A program made the translations under genes and the position numbers. A stretch of 64,000 nt of DNA from Margaritispora aquatica. Lineage: Eukaryota; Ascomycota; Leotiomycetes; Helotiales; Discinellaceae. Shown piece by piece: positions 10,291 to 21,199 of the stretch. The stretch is taken from positions 197,434 to 261,433 of the forward strand of contig VJWN01000023.1 of assembly GCA_007644065.1 (NCBI GenBank), given 5' to 3'. The notes beneath the pieces were generated by a model. The model was given only the letters and a program-made list of their open reading frames with translations, was not told the DNA's origin and ran no database searches. Positions within the stretch are counted from its first letter, which is position 1. Each line of letters begins with the position of its first letter.

Positions 10291-12103
10291 CTATACACCA
10301 CGTCCCACCTTCCTCCTCCCCTTCGCACCCTTGAAGTTGAACGTGCCAAAGGTAGGATATAACTTCAACAAATGGTTCCTCACCTCCTCGCTGAGGTTCT
10401 TGAGCAATTTACTCCCGTCCGTCTCGGCGTTCAGGCTCATAGTTGAGCGTCTTTTTACTCTTTCAATATTTTCGCTTGGGTCTTGCTCGTTTTGCATCTT
10501 GGCGGATGTAACGGCATTCGGCTTGAGTTCCATAGTGCTGAACGCGAGCGTGGCTTTGTTAAGGCAGTACTCTGTTCCCTTGGGCACGAATTGCGCTTTG
10601 CTTGTAGGATCTCGTGCGGGCTGAGTTTTCGGTATCGACTTTGGCTCCGCGGCTAATTCTGCTTCGTCCTGATCGCTAGAGCTAGTATTCAAATATGCCC
10701 TCGTTCACCAAGCCACATTGTGCTCACTCCCAAGCCAAGATGGAACCTCAGAAGCTCGTCTAGCCATATACTCATGCAGCTGGCTCATAATGCTAGGAAG
10801 ATAAAGATCTCTTGCCCAGTCATAGATGTAATCAGCAATTAGAAGCAACCTCAAAGCACCATTGCTTCGCCAATATTGCCCCACCAAAGTGGCTGGATGT
10901 TCTGCATCGTGTCAGCTTCTTTCCTCTCTGGTCATCGCGAAGGCACAAGAACTCTTGACTAACATATCGCGTTCTCCCATTCCAGTCTACATCGACAAAA
11001 CACGCATTAACCTCCCACTCCTCCCCGCGATTAGCCAGGAACCACACCAACGGGCCACCCAACTCATTCACCTTCCCATCTCCCCTTTCCTCCGCCACCA
11101 GTTTCTGCACCCTCAGCATCCTCCAAATTGGAAACGCACTCTGCTCTCTACAGGACTCGAAGTCGTGGCCTCTCTCGCTCTTGGCTTCGCCAACTAGGAA
11201 AGGCAGCACGATGCGATTGTGTGGCTCGAGCAGGTCTTGGTCGAAGACTGAGAGCGTGCTCAGAAGTGAGCTGTATGGACTTAGGAGCCGAGTTTGAAGA
11301 AGTCCGTAGACGAGGTCGGGGCGGTGGATCTTGAGGGATGGTGTGTGTTGCGCTGAGTGCTTGATGGCTTGATCTGTGCAGTTGGTGAAGATGGCTGGGC
11401 GGGAGATTCGAGCACTGTGTGAGAGAGGTTTTAGTGAAATAATATGAAGATATGAGCAAGGACCGAATGCTTGCTCGCTTACCTCTAAACGTTCCTATTA
11501 TGACACTTGCAGGCCTCGCAATTGACCTCTCGATCATGAGAAAGATCCAGCCCAATCGGACCCTCCTCCTCAGGCAACACTTCCATCTCAGACTTCCACA
11601 ATCTCTTTCCACACTCTTTATTCGAGCTACGACGACAAGAGACATCAGCGGCTATTCTCTCATCTTCTTCCTAGTCCACAAACCGCTGGGGAATTCACAA
11701 CACAGAGAGAGGGAGAGAGAGAGAACCAACCAAAATTCTGCACCCGAAAGCGCTCATACACCATATCCTCCATCTCAATCCTCCACTGCTGTTCCAATGC
11801 TCTCGTGCCCCTCAGCTTTCGCGCCAACGTGACGAGCTTGACGGCCCGCTCTTGCGTCAATAATACGGAGTAGCATCGACTGAGGAGTTCATCTGGTGTG
11901 GGGGAGATGTGGTATTTTGCCCATTCTTTCCGGCCAAATTGGAGGATAGCATAGAAGGACTTTGCGTGGTGTGGTGGATTCGCGACATCAGCTGGGTTGT
12001 GCGAGCGTGGGTGGAAGATGATGTTGTGTTTATGGAAGAGAAGGGGTTCGTCGATGGGCTTGTTTTTGAGGGGTGCAATGGTGGGTGGTACTGGGAATAC
12101 TAT
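10291..12103 (-). pseudogene. PD-(D/E)XK nuclease-like fungal gene, probably broken
   Basis: Several exon-like segments read in order on the minus strand. From 12103: a segment with EPLLFHKHNIIFHPRS and LLTQERAVKLVTLARKLRGT; then GPIGLDLSHDREVNCEACKC; then IHRPDLVYGLL and LPFLVGEAKSERG (Asp and Glu-x-Lys spacing as in PD-(D/E)XK nucleases, EAK at 11188-11180); then GALRLLLIADYIYDWARDLY, typical of the end of the fungal DUF7924-like family; then a charged tail to 10291. Three problems appear. The strong donor GTAAGC at 11482 follows an in-frame TAG (11487-11485). The good donor GTTAGT after RTRY is in the wrong phase for the next exon. An in-frame TGA (10707-10705) separates the nuclease end from a further 137 open codons. 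Alternative weaker splice sites could remove the first two, so it may be one broken gene, or two genes. No start codon was resolved. Confidence 0.5.
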
Positions 12104-12413
12104 CTAGGGTGGAATGTTTTTGTGAGCAGAGTAGCTTGACTTGAACCAAGTGGCAAGAGCTTAAGTCAAGAATAACGAAGTTCGGGTGATGCTTAAGCTG
12201 GGCAGACTAAGGTATTAGATGGGTAAATAAGTATAGGTACTTTACAATGATGGAGTGTGAAGCGAGGTAGCCATGTCACTCCCTGTCCCCTGAGATAGGC
12301 TTCGATTAAGGCCAGTTTCATATACCAACAATCTCGTATCTGTAACATAGAAGCTCGATTGCGAGTTTTGAATGAAACATAGAGTTATAGGATCAGATGG
12401 GTTGTAGATCTAG
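12104..12413. other. Left flank of the retrotransposon
   Basis: About 310 bp without a supported gene, of normal base composition up to the target-site duplication. A missing first exon of the minus-strand nuclease-like gene could lie here; ATG GCT ACC near 12273 is one candidate, but its phase does not fit. Confidence 0.4.
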
Positions 12414-12418
12414 CGAGC
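12414..12418. repeat. Left target-site duplication CGAGC
   Basis: The pentamer CGAGC directly precedes the first base of the left LTR and is repeated directly after the last base of the right LTR. Five-base duplications are standard for Copia integrases. Confidence 0.9.
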
Positions 12419-12637
12419 TGATGGATAATAGGGGGTGAATCACGTGAGGAAGCAGTAGGTGAAATAGATAGGATTAAAGAGTCTAAAGAGTATCTACCGT
12501 AGTAGAGAGCTCTATATATATAGATAGATTAGTACTTTATAAGGAATACTCTTATATTATAAGGAATATAGTAAGATTAAGAAGAGAATTAAAATAACCG
12601 AATATTATATATAAAAGTACGTAACCTCTAACTAATA
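12419..12637 (-). repeat. Left LTR (3' LTR of the element)
   Basis: 219 bp, beginning TGATGG and ending AACTAATA. It aligns without gaps to the right LTR, differing only by C/T and G/A transitions. Its outer edge (GGGGGTGAATCACGTG) is unmutated while its inner edge is converted to TA-rich sequence. Confidence 0.92.
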
Positions 12638-13774
12638 TACCCCTCTAGACTAAAAGTAGTAAAGGATAACTAATAAAAAACAAGAAAAATATACGAAGGA
12701 ACGTGTCTACTAATCATAAGCTTAGAAATCTTCGAAAAATACGAAAAATTTAATATAACGAATTTAAAATTAAAATATATTAAATTATTAAGAGTTTTCG
12801 TTATAAGCTTTTACGAGTTTTTTAACGTTAACTATTCTTAAATACTTAAGAAACCTAGTGTAATTCTATACTAAAAGTACCTTAGTAAATCTATTAGCTA
12901 GTATATTATTAGTCTCCTTTTATTATAAGTCGAAGTTACCTTTACTTAGCTCTTGTTTTAGCTAGTAATTATAGATATCGATATACTTAAGTTTCGTAAT
13001 AAGCTTCGGTATTTCTTCTAGAAGAAGCTATATCGTCTACTTATTATTATATAGAACTAGTAGTTTCTACTAGAGTTCTAGCCTAATATTATCTAGAAAC
13101 CTTAACTACTATAGTAACTATAAGATAAGATATAATATTAATACTAGCTTAATCTCTATAGTTAACGTACCTACTAAGTTTTATTTAACTATTTACTAGT
13201 TAATAGTACTATAAAGGAGCTTAATAAGCCTTCCTTTAGTACTCTTCTAATTAAAATAATCTACGAATAATATATCTAATAATAATTCAAAAGGGTAAGT
13301 ATTCTTATTATCGTTAATAACGTTAAGTTCTAGTATAAGGAACTTTATACCTAGTATATAGTTAATAATATATAATACTATATCTATATATTCCTTAGAT
13401 AGATTTTATAAAAACGATATAAGCTTCTATATAGTATATACGAGATTAGGTTAGTAATAGTTTATAAGATAGGTTATCGAACTTATTTTATACTAATAGT
13501 TATATACCTAGAATCTAGTTATAGTACCTTGGTATAGTACTAATTTCTCTATAGTAAATAACGTTTTATTATATTTCGATATAAATATAACCTTAAAATT
13601 CGTAGTAACCTTATTAATATATATATTTTAATATAACTAGATTTTACGTTAATCTCTATCTTTTAATACTTATATACCTAGAAACTACTTAAGATTATTA
13701 AGATCTTATATCTTAAAGATATTTATAATAATAGTTCTAAATATAATATAGTATTCTTTATTAGATAAGTAGTA

Positions 13775-13921
13775 TAAAATCGTTATATTATCGACGTAAA
13801 AGAATATAATAAGATACTTACTAATAAATAGATATACGTACTCTAGTATAAGCTTAAAACCTAGCTTTTTTATCTTTCTATATAGTATCTTAAACTATAG
13901 TAATAGTAATCTTAGAAGTTT
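13775..13921 (-). pseudogene. Remnant of Copia reverse transcriptase
   Basis: On the minus strand the reading KILYRKIKKLGFKLI, then LIIFFYVDNITIL, matches the Copia RT blocks that normally read like LYGLKQSPxxWF...LKKLGF and the catalytic YVDD box. The YVDN codons are at 13798-13787; GAT GAT has become GAT AAT by a G-to-A change. Upstream, the tryptophan expected before the KILYRK-like block is a TAG, again a G-to-A change. The peptide is interrupted, and only this core could be recognised with confidence. Confidence 0.82.
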
Positions 13922-16900
13922 ATATAGTACTCTATTAAATAGTAATTTAAATTCCCTTATTATTCCTTTTTTATCTATAAAACCTTTAACGTATAAGATA
14001 TAGATAGTCTTATCGATAAATACGTTACTAAACGTATTAATAACGTCTAACTACTTAATATTAAGGTTAAAGAACGTAGTAATTACTATAAAGTATCTAA
14101 ATACTTTTATAGAAAATATAGTTATATAGATATCTTTATTAGTTTAGATATAGAGATCTTCTTTAATATATAGACGTGCCTTAAGCTTCTCTAGGTACTT
14201 ATTACTATTATACTTATATATAAAGACTTATATTATAAAGAGAGCTTTAATATTCCTTGTTTTTTTTAACTTTTTAATTTTACTCTATATATTAAGAACC
14301 TTTAGGTCTATATATTCTTTTTTTATTACTATAAAAAAGCTTATTATATAAAGATACTAGTTTAATTCTTTTTAGCTTTATAATATAGATAGTAGATCTC
14401 TTTTATATATCTTTTATTAGTTATATACTATAACGTCTACTATTTCTATATAAAAAGTAGCTAAGCTACTAAGTTAACTATATATAGCTACGAATATTAT
14501 CTATTTTCGTATACGTTTCCTTTAGATAATGTTTTATTTATTAACTATTTAAACGTTTACTTATTTAGTTCTTAAAGATAGTATTAGATTCTCTATAAAT
14601 AAATTAGATCTTTCGTTTTACTATATCTAATTATATATTTCTATATTTTATAGATTATTCTATAAGCGTTATAGTTAATTATTTAATATATTTAAGTATA
14701 GATTTTTAATTTTATTATGTTTTTAGTAGGACTTATAAGCGAGTTTTTCTACTTTAAGTGTTTTTTTAGGTATTATTAATCCTCTAGTTTCTTACTTTAA
14801 TTCCGAGTTAACTTTTTTAATTATTAGTATATCGTTATTAAAGACATTAACTTATATTATATTACTTATTTCCTTTAATAAGAGTTTGTAATCCTTAAGA
14901 TCCTTAGCCTCTAATTAACTAACCTCTAGTTTTATTATTTTAATAATATCTAGAACTTAAGTAGGAATTACTTTAAAGGTTTTATTCTTCTTTTATTTTT
15001 ATATTATATTAAATACTATATCTCTTATTAATATTACTTCTTACTTTTCTAGTAGCTAGATATAAAAAATATTAGTAGAATTATAGCCTACTAAGTAGTC
15101 TACGTGTACTCTTAGTACTAGTTTCTTAAGCTTAAGATAATTCTTAATATATATATAAGCTTTACTTCTATACTTAATAAGATATACTAAGTTAGGCTTA
15201 TAGTTAATTAATCTATAGTATTTTTATAGTACTTTTAGTAGAGTTTTCTAGTTAAGTTAACGTATAGGTAACTGATTTAGAAGATAACCTATAGTCTTAT
15301 AAGCCTCTATTAACTAATCTATAAGTAGATTCCCTTAGTTTAAAAGGTTATTAGCTTTATTAATAAGTATCTTTCTACTTTTTTTAATACCTTTATTCTA
15401 GTTATATATATTAAGTACTAAGATATACTCCTTAATTCCTTTATTTATAATAAAAGCTCTATATACTAGTTTATATTCTAACTCCTTATCTTTATAAAAG
15501 ATCCTAACTTTCTGTTTTTAGCGTATTTCGATGTATCTAATAAAGCTTTATACTATAAGAATTAGTATTCTTTTATCCTTTTTAATAAGTATATATATAT
15601 AATATATATATATTAATAGATAGTAAAAATATATAAAGTATTTAATAAGTTTTTTAGTTAATTAAATATAGATAAGATCTTAATAAACCTTAAAATAAAG
15701 TATAAAAGGTTATATTTTCTATCTTTTACTAATAATCTATTATAAATTAGTCTTATAGTATTACTTATACTTTTTTTTTAAGAGTTTCTTTATTTTTATT
15801 ATAACCTCTTTATATAATATTTCTAGGTATAATATAACTTTATTATATAGATAATCTATTATACTATACTATTTATTAAGTATAGCTTTCCTAGGTAGTT
15901 TTAGCTTACGTAATAAGTATACTTCGAATATAAAGTATCTTATTATATTAAATATATAAAAACTTAAAGCTATCTTAAATAGCTAGTATTCTAGGTAGAA
16001 CTAGTTATATTTTATTAGTGTTTAGCTAAATTTAACGTTATTATATATTAATTTTACTATAGATATATCCTAGTAAACCTTTTAATCTATAAACTTTTAT
16101 AAGCTTATAATATTTATATAAAATATAAGGATATATAATACTTTTAAAAGATAAATAATTCGACTATTTAGTATATCTTTATATTCTAGAACGTACTAGA
16201 TTTTTCTTATATTTAATATAAGAATTACTATATCTTTTATAAATAATACTTTATCTATTCTTACTTTTTAAAATTTAATAAATCTACTTTAATCGTTATA
16301 TATATATATTATTAAACCTAAATCTAGTATAATACTATCTTAGAGTATATAAGTAGTTATATTCCCTCTAGTATTAAATATAATATTCTTGTCTATTTTT
16401 AGCTAATTAGAGGCTTTATTTTACAAGTTTAGTTAATTAGGAACTATTCCTTATAAGATTATAAAAGTAGATAGTATCTTTTTATTTCTTAAAACTAATA
16501 TTTTATTAATATTAGTATTATTATTTAATATTTACTATACTTTTTTTAATCTTAAATTTTTAAATTATTTTTTAAAGATATTATTACTAATAGTTTTATT
16601 AGTAAATACCTTTATTACTACTTTATCTACCTTCTAGCCTATAAGTTATAGAGATTTATAAATATAAGAATACTCGGAGTACTAATACTCTTATTTATAT
16701 ATATATATAAGTACTTTATTCTTTATATTTTTTCTTTTAAAAGTTAGAGACGTATACTTTAATTAACTAGTTTCTTTTAATATTAATATACTAAAAGCTT
16801 TATACTAACCTCTAGTATTAATTATATAAGTAGTTCTTTTATATCTTCTTAGACTAGAAAGTAATTCTCTAAATAAAATTTTACTATCGTTAATAATCTT

Positions 16901-17725
16901 ATATTATTATAAGTTATACTAAGATACGTTAATTAACTATACTATATTAAGGAAATTATAGTAAGGCCTATCTCTTGTTATATCTAGAAGTATTATTACT
17001 ATATAATCGTTATATATAGTTTCTTACTTATTAAGCTATATATTAATATCTTAACTCTTAGTTAGTTTCGAAAGCTTCTATTAATTAGAGATTAGCTCTT
17101 ATTCTCTTTCTTTAAGTATAGGTATAAATCTTACTTATAAAGCTTATAGTATTTAATATACTATATTAGTATTAAAGGTATAGTATATTATATTAGTATA
17201 TACTAATACTTAGATTTTTATATATAAGTCTACTAGTACTTCTAACTATTTATCGAAGAGCTTAATATCTTTTTAGTAATCCTTTAGTAATATATATAGG
17301 TAATCCCTTTCTTTTCTATTAAGTAATATATATACTTTTAAAGGAGGTTATATACTTATATTTATATTAAGAGGTATTACTATAAGTAATATATTATTTA
17401 GGATTAGTTTTTCTAGTTTAACTAATATTAGAATCTCTTTAACTTTAGGGTTATAATATTTCTAGATATTATACTTAAAGGTAAAGGTTCTAATTATCTT
17501 AATCTACTTTAACTAATCTTTTAAATCCTTAAGGATTATAAATATTAGTACTAATATAGTAAGTTAACGAGAGAATACTACTTTTAAAGACTATTCCTAT
17601 CTAGATTTTTACTTAGATATAACTAAAAATAATATAGTTTTAGACGTTCTATAGCTTTCCTAATAGTAATAATCGCTATATATTTTATATCTAGAAATAG
17701 TTATAATATAAACTAGGATTGTAAT

Positions 17726-17944
17726 TAATAGATAATAGAAAGTAAATTACGTAAGGAAGTAGTAAGTAAAATAGATAGGATTAAAGAGTCTAAAGAGTAT
17801 TTACTATAGTAAAGAGCTCTATATATATAGATAGATTAGTACTTTATAAGGAATACTCTTATATTATAAGGAATGTAGTAAGATTAAGAAGAGAATCAAA
17901 ATAACCGAATATTATGCATAAAAGCACGTGACCTCTAACTGACA
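17726..17944 (-). repeat. Right LTR (5' LTR of the element)
   Basis: 219 bp, beginning TAATAG (RIP-mutated from TGATGG) and ending AACTGACA. In contrast to the left LTR, its inner edge is mutated and its outer edge (GCATAAAAGCACGTGACC) is intact. Confidence 0.92.
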
Positions 17945-17949
17945 CGAGC
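17945..17949. repeat. Right target-site duplication CGAGC
   Basis: It directly follows the LTR terminus and matches the left pentamer exactly. Confidence 0.9.
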
Positions 17950-19257
17950 TGTCCACTGTTCTCAGCTCGAACTTTCAAGACATGGCATTTTGTGGCAAGC
18001 TTAATTTAAGAATTATCCATCTGCAAAAGGATAGAAAATGGCGCGAGTATTAATACTGCTCATTTTGAGACTATGAACTAAGCGAAAGATGTTCAAAGAA
18101 ATTCAGCGAGGCCAACTGTTGTGGACCTGGTAGCGCCTAGTGAAACTACACCTGACACTAATTAAGAATAGGACAGCTTCGGAAACTAGATAGCAACGCA
18201 GTAGATAGGTTATTTAATTTGTATTGACTGTCAAACAATGTTCTGTTGGCGCCTCAGTGGAGAATACTTAGCGAGGGGGGATGAATCGAGAGCCGAGAAC
18301 GTGACTTGCTGTCATGTGATGTCAACGCCTGGTGAGACGTCCGATCTCACTTGACATCCAAGGTGATGAAGAGGCCATGGATAGTTTGGAAAATTATTAA
18401 ATTCTGCTGCTTACATGCAACATCAATGTTTTATTGACTCCTGTCGGCATGCTGAAAAAGCACCACACGACACCAAGACCTGTCTGTGATGAAGCGTGTT
18501 CGTGGGATAGTGACATTGGCCACCGGAAGTTCAGAGTGCGATATACATGTCTTTGAGTGCCGTCTGAGGACAAATAAGTATATCATTGCCATCATAGCGT
18601 AGGATCACATACCACTATGATCTGTGATCAATATCGACTCCCTCGTTTATCCCCACATTCTCCTTAATCCCCACACTGCTGTCCCGCTCTCCACACCTTC
18701 CACGCCTAGCCATTGCCGATCCGAGGAGCCGGCTCGCTTGTTTCAGGGGCTCAGGTGGACGGATATGGCTTAGTCCACCTGAATACACGGTACTTTACCC
18801 CGCCATGCACCCCTCACCCCACCATTACTTACACTCACCACGTCCCTCGCGTCGAATGAACACCGAAGCGCGACGGTTGCTATTTATACAAAGCTGACAG
18901 ACTAGTTCGTACTCTGTGTTATACTTTACATAGTACCTAGGTTGTCATCTCGAAGCGACATCCTTCTTTCTTGTTTGTTGTTGATACGACTACTTGACGG
19001 CCATTTAAAGTGTAAGAGATCGAACTAGAGCCACAGAACCAGAAGAGAAGAGAATAGAATATAATCTCTACCAGAGCAACAGAAGAAGATACCCCGGAAC
19101 TGAAAGCCTGGAGTATTCCAACGATTGGACAATCCTATCTAGCCTGGGCAGTCAGACCCTTGCTCTCGATCTCGACCTCAACCGCCAAAGATATACTTTG
19201 CTCTCAAATCACCACACTCTCCTCACCTCAAAGCTAAATTATTCTCACCAGCTCACA
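17950..19257. other. Intergenic region upstream of the FAD monooxygenase
   Basis: 1.3 kb of ordinary composition starting sharply at the end of the transposon. No gene seen. Pyrimidine-rich and CACC-rich sequence at 18640-18850, followed by TATTTATA near 18890, is a plausible core promoter region for the monooxygenase gene. Confidence 0.45.
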
Positions 19258-20630
19258 ATGTCTCTCCATTTAATCATTATCGGTGCTGGTCTTGCTGGCC
19301 TTTCAGCAGCCATCTCAACCAAAGTAGCAAATCCAAACCACCAAGTCACGATCCTCGAGTCCGTGAAAGAGTTAGCCGAAGTAGGCGTAAGTACACCACC
19401 GTTTCATCCCATACCATTCCATTCTTTCCATCAATATAATAACTAACAACCACCCAGGCCGGCCTCCAACTAACTCCCAACGCAACGCGCCTCTTCCGCC
19501 CCTGGGGAATCTACGACCGGATCGCGCCGCTCGCCACATTCCCAAAATCCCTATCCGTACACCGCTACGATGGAACTCAGCGCCTCGCACACGAGCCTAA
19601 CTTTCAAGATCAAATCTCAGAGCGCTATCCCGGACCATTCTGGGGCATGCATCGCGTCGACTTGCAGCGCGCCATGGCAGCGCGGTGCGAAGAGCTTGGC
19701 GTCGTGCTGAGACTCAACAGCAAAGTGACCAGCGTTGATTTCGATTCCGCCGAGGTGACGCTCGGTGACGACAGTAAATTAAAAGGAGACGTGGTACTGT
19801 GTACTGATGGCTTGTGGTCAGCTACGCGGGCGCAGTTTTTGGGAAAGCCAAGTCCCGCCGTCCTAACAGGTGATCTCGCCTATCGAATCGTCATCAACAC
19901 CGCGGACATCACCGGGCCAGACGCACCGGAACTCAAAGCATTCATCGAGAACTCAACCGTGAATTTCTGGGTTGGGCCAAACACGCACGTAGTAGCCTAC
20001 ACGATGCGCGCCGGCTCCGTGTACAACATCGTTCTCCTGTGTCCAGACAACCTCCCGCTCGAAGTGAGCAAAGCCTCCGGCGATACCACGGAGATGAGGA
20101 AGCTGTTCACGGGGTGGGATCCGATTCTCGTCAAGTTCTTGAATCAGGTCAAGGAGGTCGCGAAGTGGAAACTCATGTGGCTTGATCCGCTGCCGGCGTG
20201 GGGGACTGAGAAAGGCACGTTCTTGATGGCGGGCGATTGCTGCCATCCCATGTTGCCGTATTTGGCTCAGGGGGCGAACTCGAGTTTGGAGGATGGTGCG
20301 GTATTTGGATATTTACTCGGCAAAGTGAACTATGAGACTCGCAAGGAGCAGTTGCCGCTAATGGCGAAATTGTATCAGGAGGTGAGGAAAGGGAGGGGAG
20401 AGACGATTCAGAGGGAGACGTTTAAGCAGAGACATGACTTCCATTTGGAGGATGGGGAAGAACAGGAGAGTAGAGATAAGTTGATGAAGAGTGTGCTGGA
20501 TGGGGAGAGGGAGTTGGAAAGTGTGGAGAGCTTTCCGAGTCGGTGGACGTGTCCGAGGGTACAGAGGTGGTTGTATGGGTATGACTCTTATGCGGAGGCG
20601 GCGAAGGCATTTGAGGCGAATCCATTTTGA
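19258..20630 (+). CDS. FAD-dependent monooxygenase (salicylate hydroxylase-like)
   Basis: Two exons: 19258-19386 and 19458-20630, with a 71-nt intron (GTAAGT...CCCAG), giving 433 residues. The N-terminal Rossmann motif is GAGLAGLSAA with the acidic end of strand 2 at ILES. The DG motif reads LCTDGLWSATR, and the GD motif with flavin/substrate loop reads AGDCCHPMLPYLAQGANSSL, followed by EDGAV. This is the class A (PheA/TetX, group A) flavoprotein hydroxylase layout, which uses NAD(P)H and oxygen to hydroxylate aromatic or related substrates. The substrate cannot be assigned; in fungi such enzymes serve both aromatic catabolism and secondary metabolism. No biosynthetic backbone gene is adjacent, so a catabolic role is at least as likely. 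No signal peptide, so probably cytosolic. The 3' end converges on the Hsp70-like gene. Confidence 0.9.
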
Positions 20631-21199
20631 TGAAGGGAGATTGAAAGAGGGAGAAAGGAAAGGGTGTTGAGTCAGTATGGTAAAGAGATTGAATTGATGC
20701 ATTATTGAAGTTATTGGATTTGACTTTTATCACGAAGCTTTCCAAATTGAGAACTGTAGATTGGGTAGGAAGCAATAGTAGAAGTGGGGGTAGAAGGAAA
20801 ATTTCTAATTTGGTGGGTTACATGGCAATTTGGATAGGTATATATGCAGACAAGAGACTGAAATAAACATGAATTTCGTTCCTCTTGATGTACTGGCCAA
20901 GTAAACAAATTACAGCAGTCAAAATGAGACAGAAAGGGCGATGCTTTTTGCAATCACGATCTTGTATGACTTGATTAACTACAAAATCAACCATCCGTGC
21001 CTGATTTACCGAATCCCTCTCAGCGATATGACAAATTCCCTCCGTCCTAGGTATTCCCAGATGTTTTCCGGACACTTTACCATACCTTACTCCATAGTAG
21101 TGACGATAACCAAACATTCACACCAAACGTATAAATCAGAATAGGAATACGTCAAACCAGCAATAACTAATCCTCGCATCCCCTCAATCGTAGCAACGC
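20631..21199. other. Convergent 3' flanks
   Basis: No gene seen between the ends of the monooxygenase and Hsp70-like genes. Confidence 0.5.

Larger units (their letters stand above)
12419..17944 (-). mobile_element. Ty1/Copia LTR retrotransposon, complete but RIP-inactivated
   Basis: A 5526-bp element bounded by two 219-bp LTRs in direct orientation and a CGAGC duplication. Orientation is minus: the plus-strand TACCCCTCTA next to the left LTR is, on the minus strand, a purine tract (AGAGGGG) in the polypurine-tract position, and reverse-transcriptase remnants read on the minus strand. Copia order is supported because RT lies in the left third, that is, in the 3' part, with room for RNase H and then the LTR. 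The interior is extremely AT-rich, nearly free of CA and TG but with CG retained, the signature of RIP. No open frame survives. Equal LTR length and an intact duplication show that no recombination has occurred between the LTRs since insertion. Confidence 0.93.

Noticed and set aside
12638..17725. Mitochondrial or AT-rich centromere-like DNA as explanation of the 5 kb AT-rich block
   Set aside because: Matching LTRs, target duplication and RT remnants show it is a RIP-mutated Copia element.
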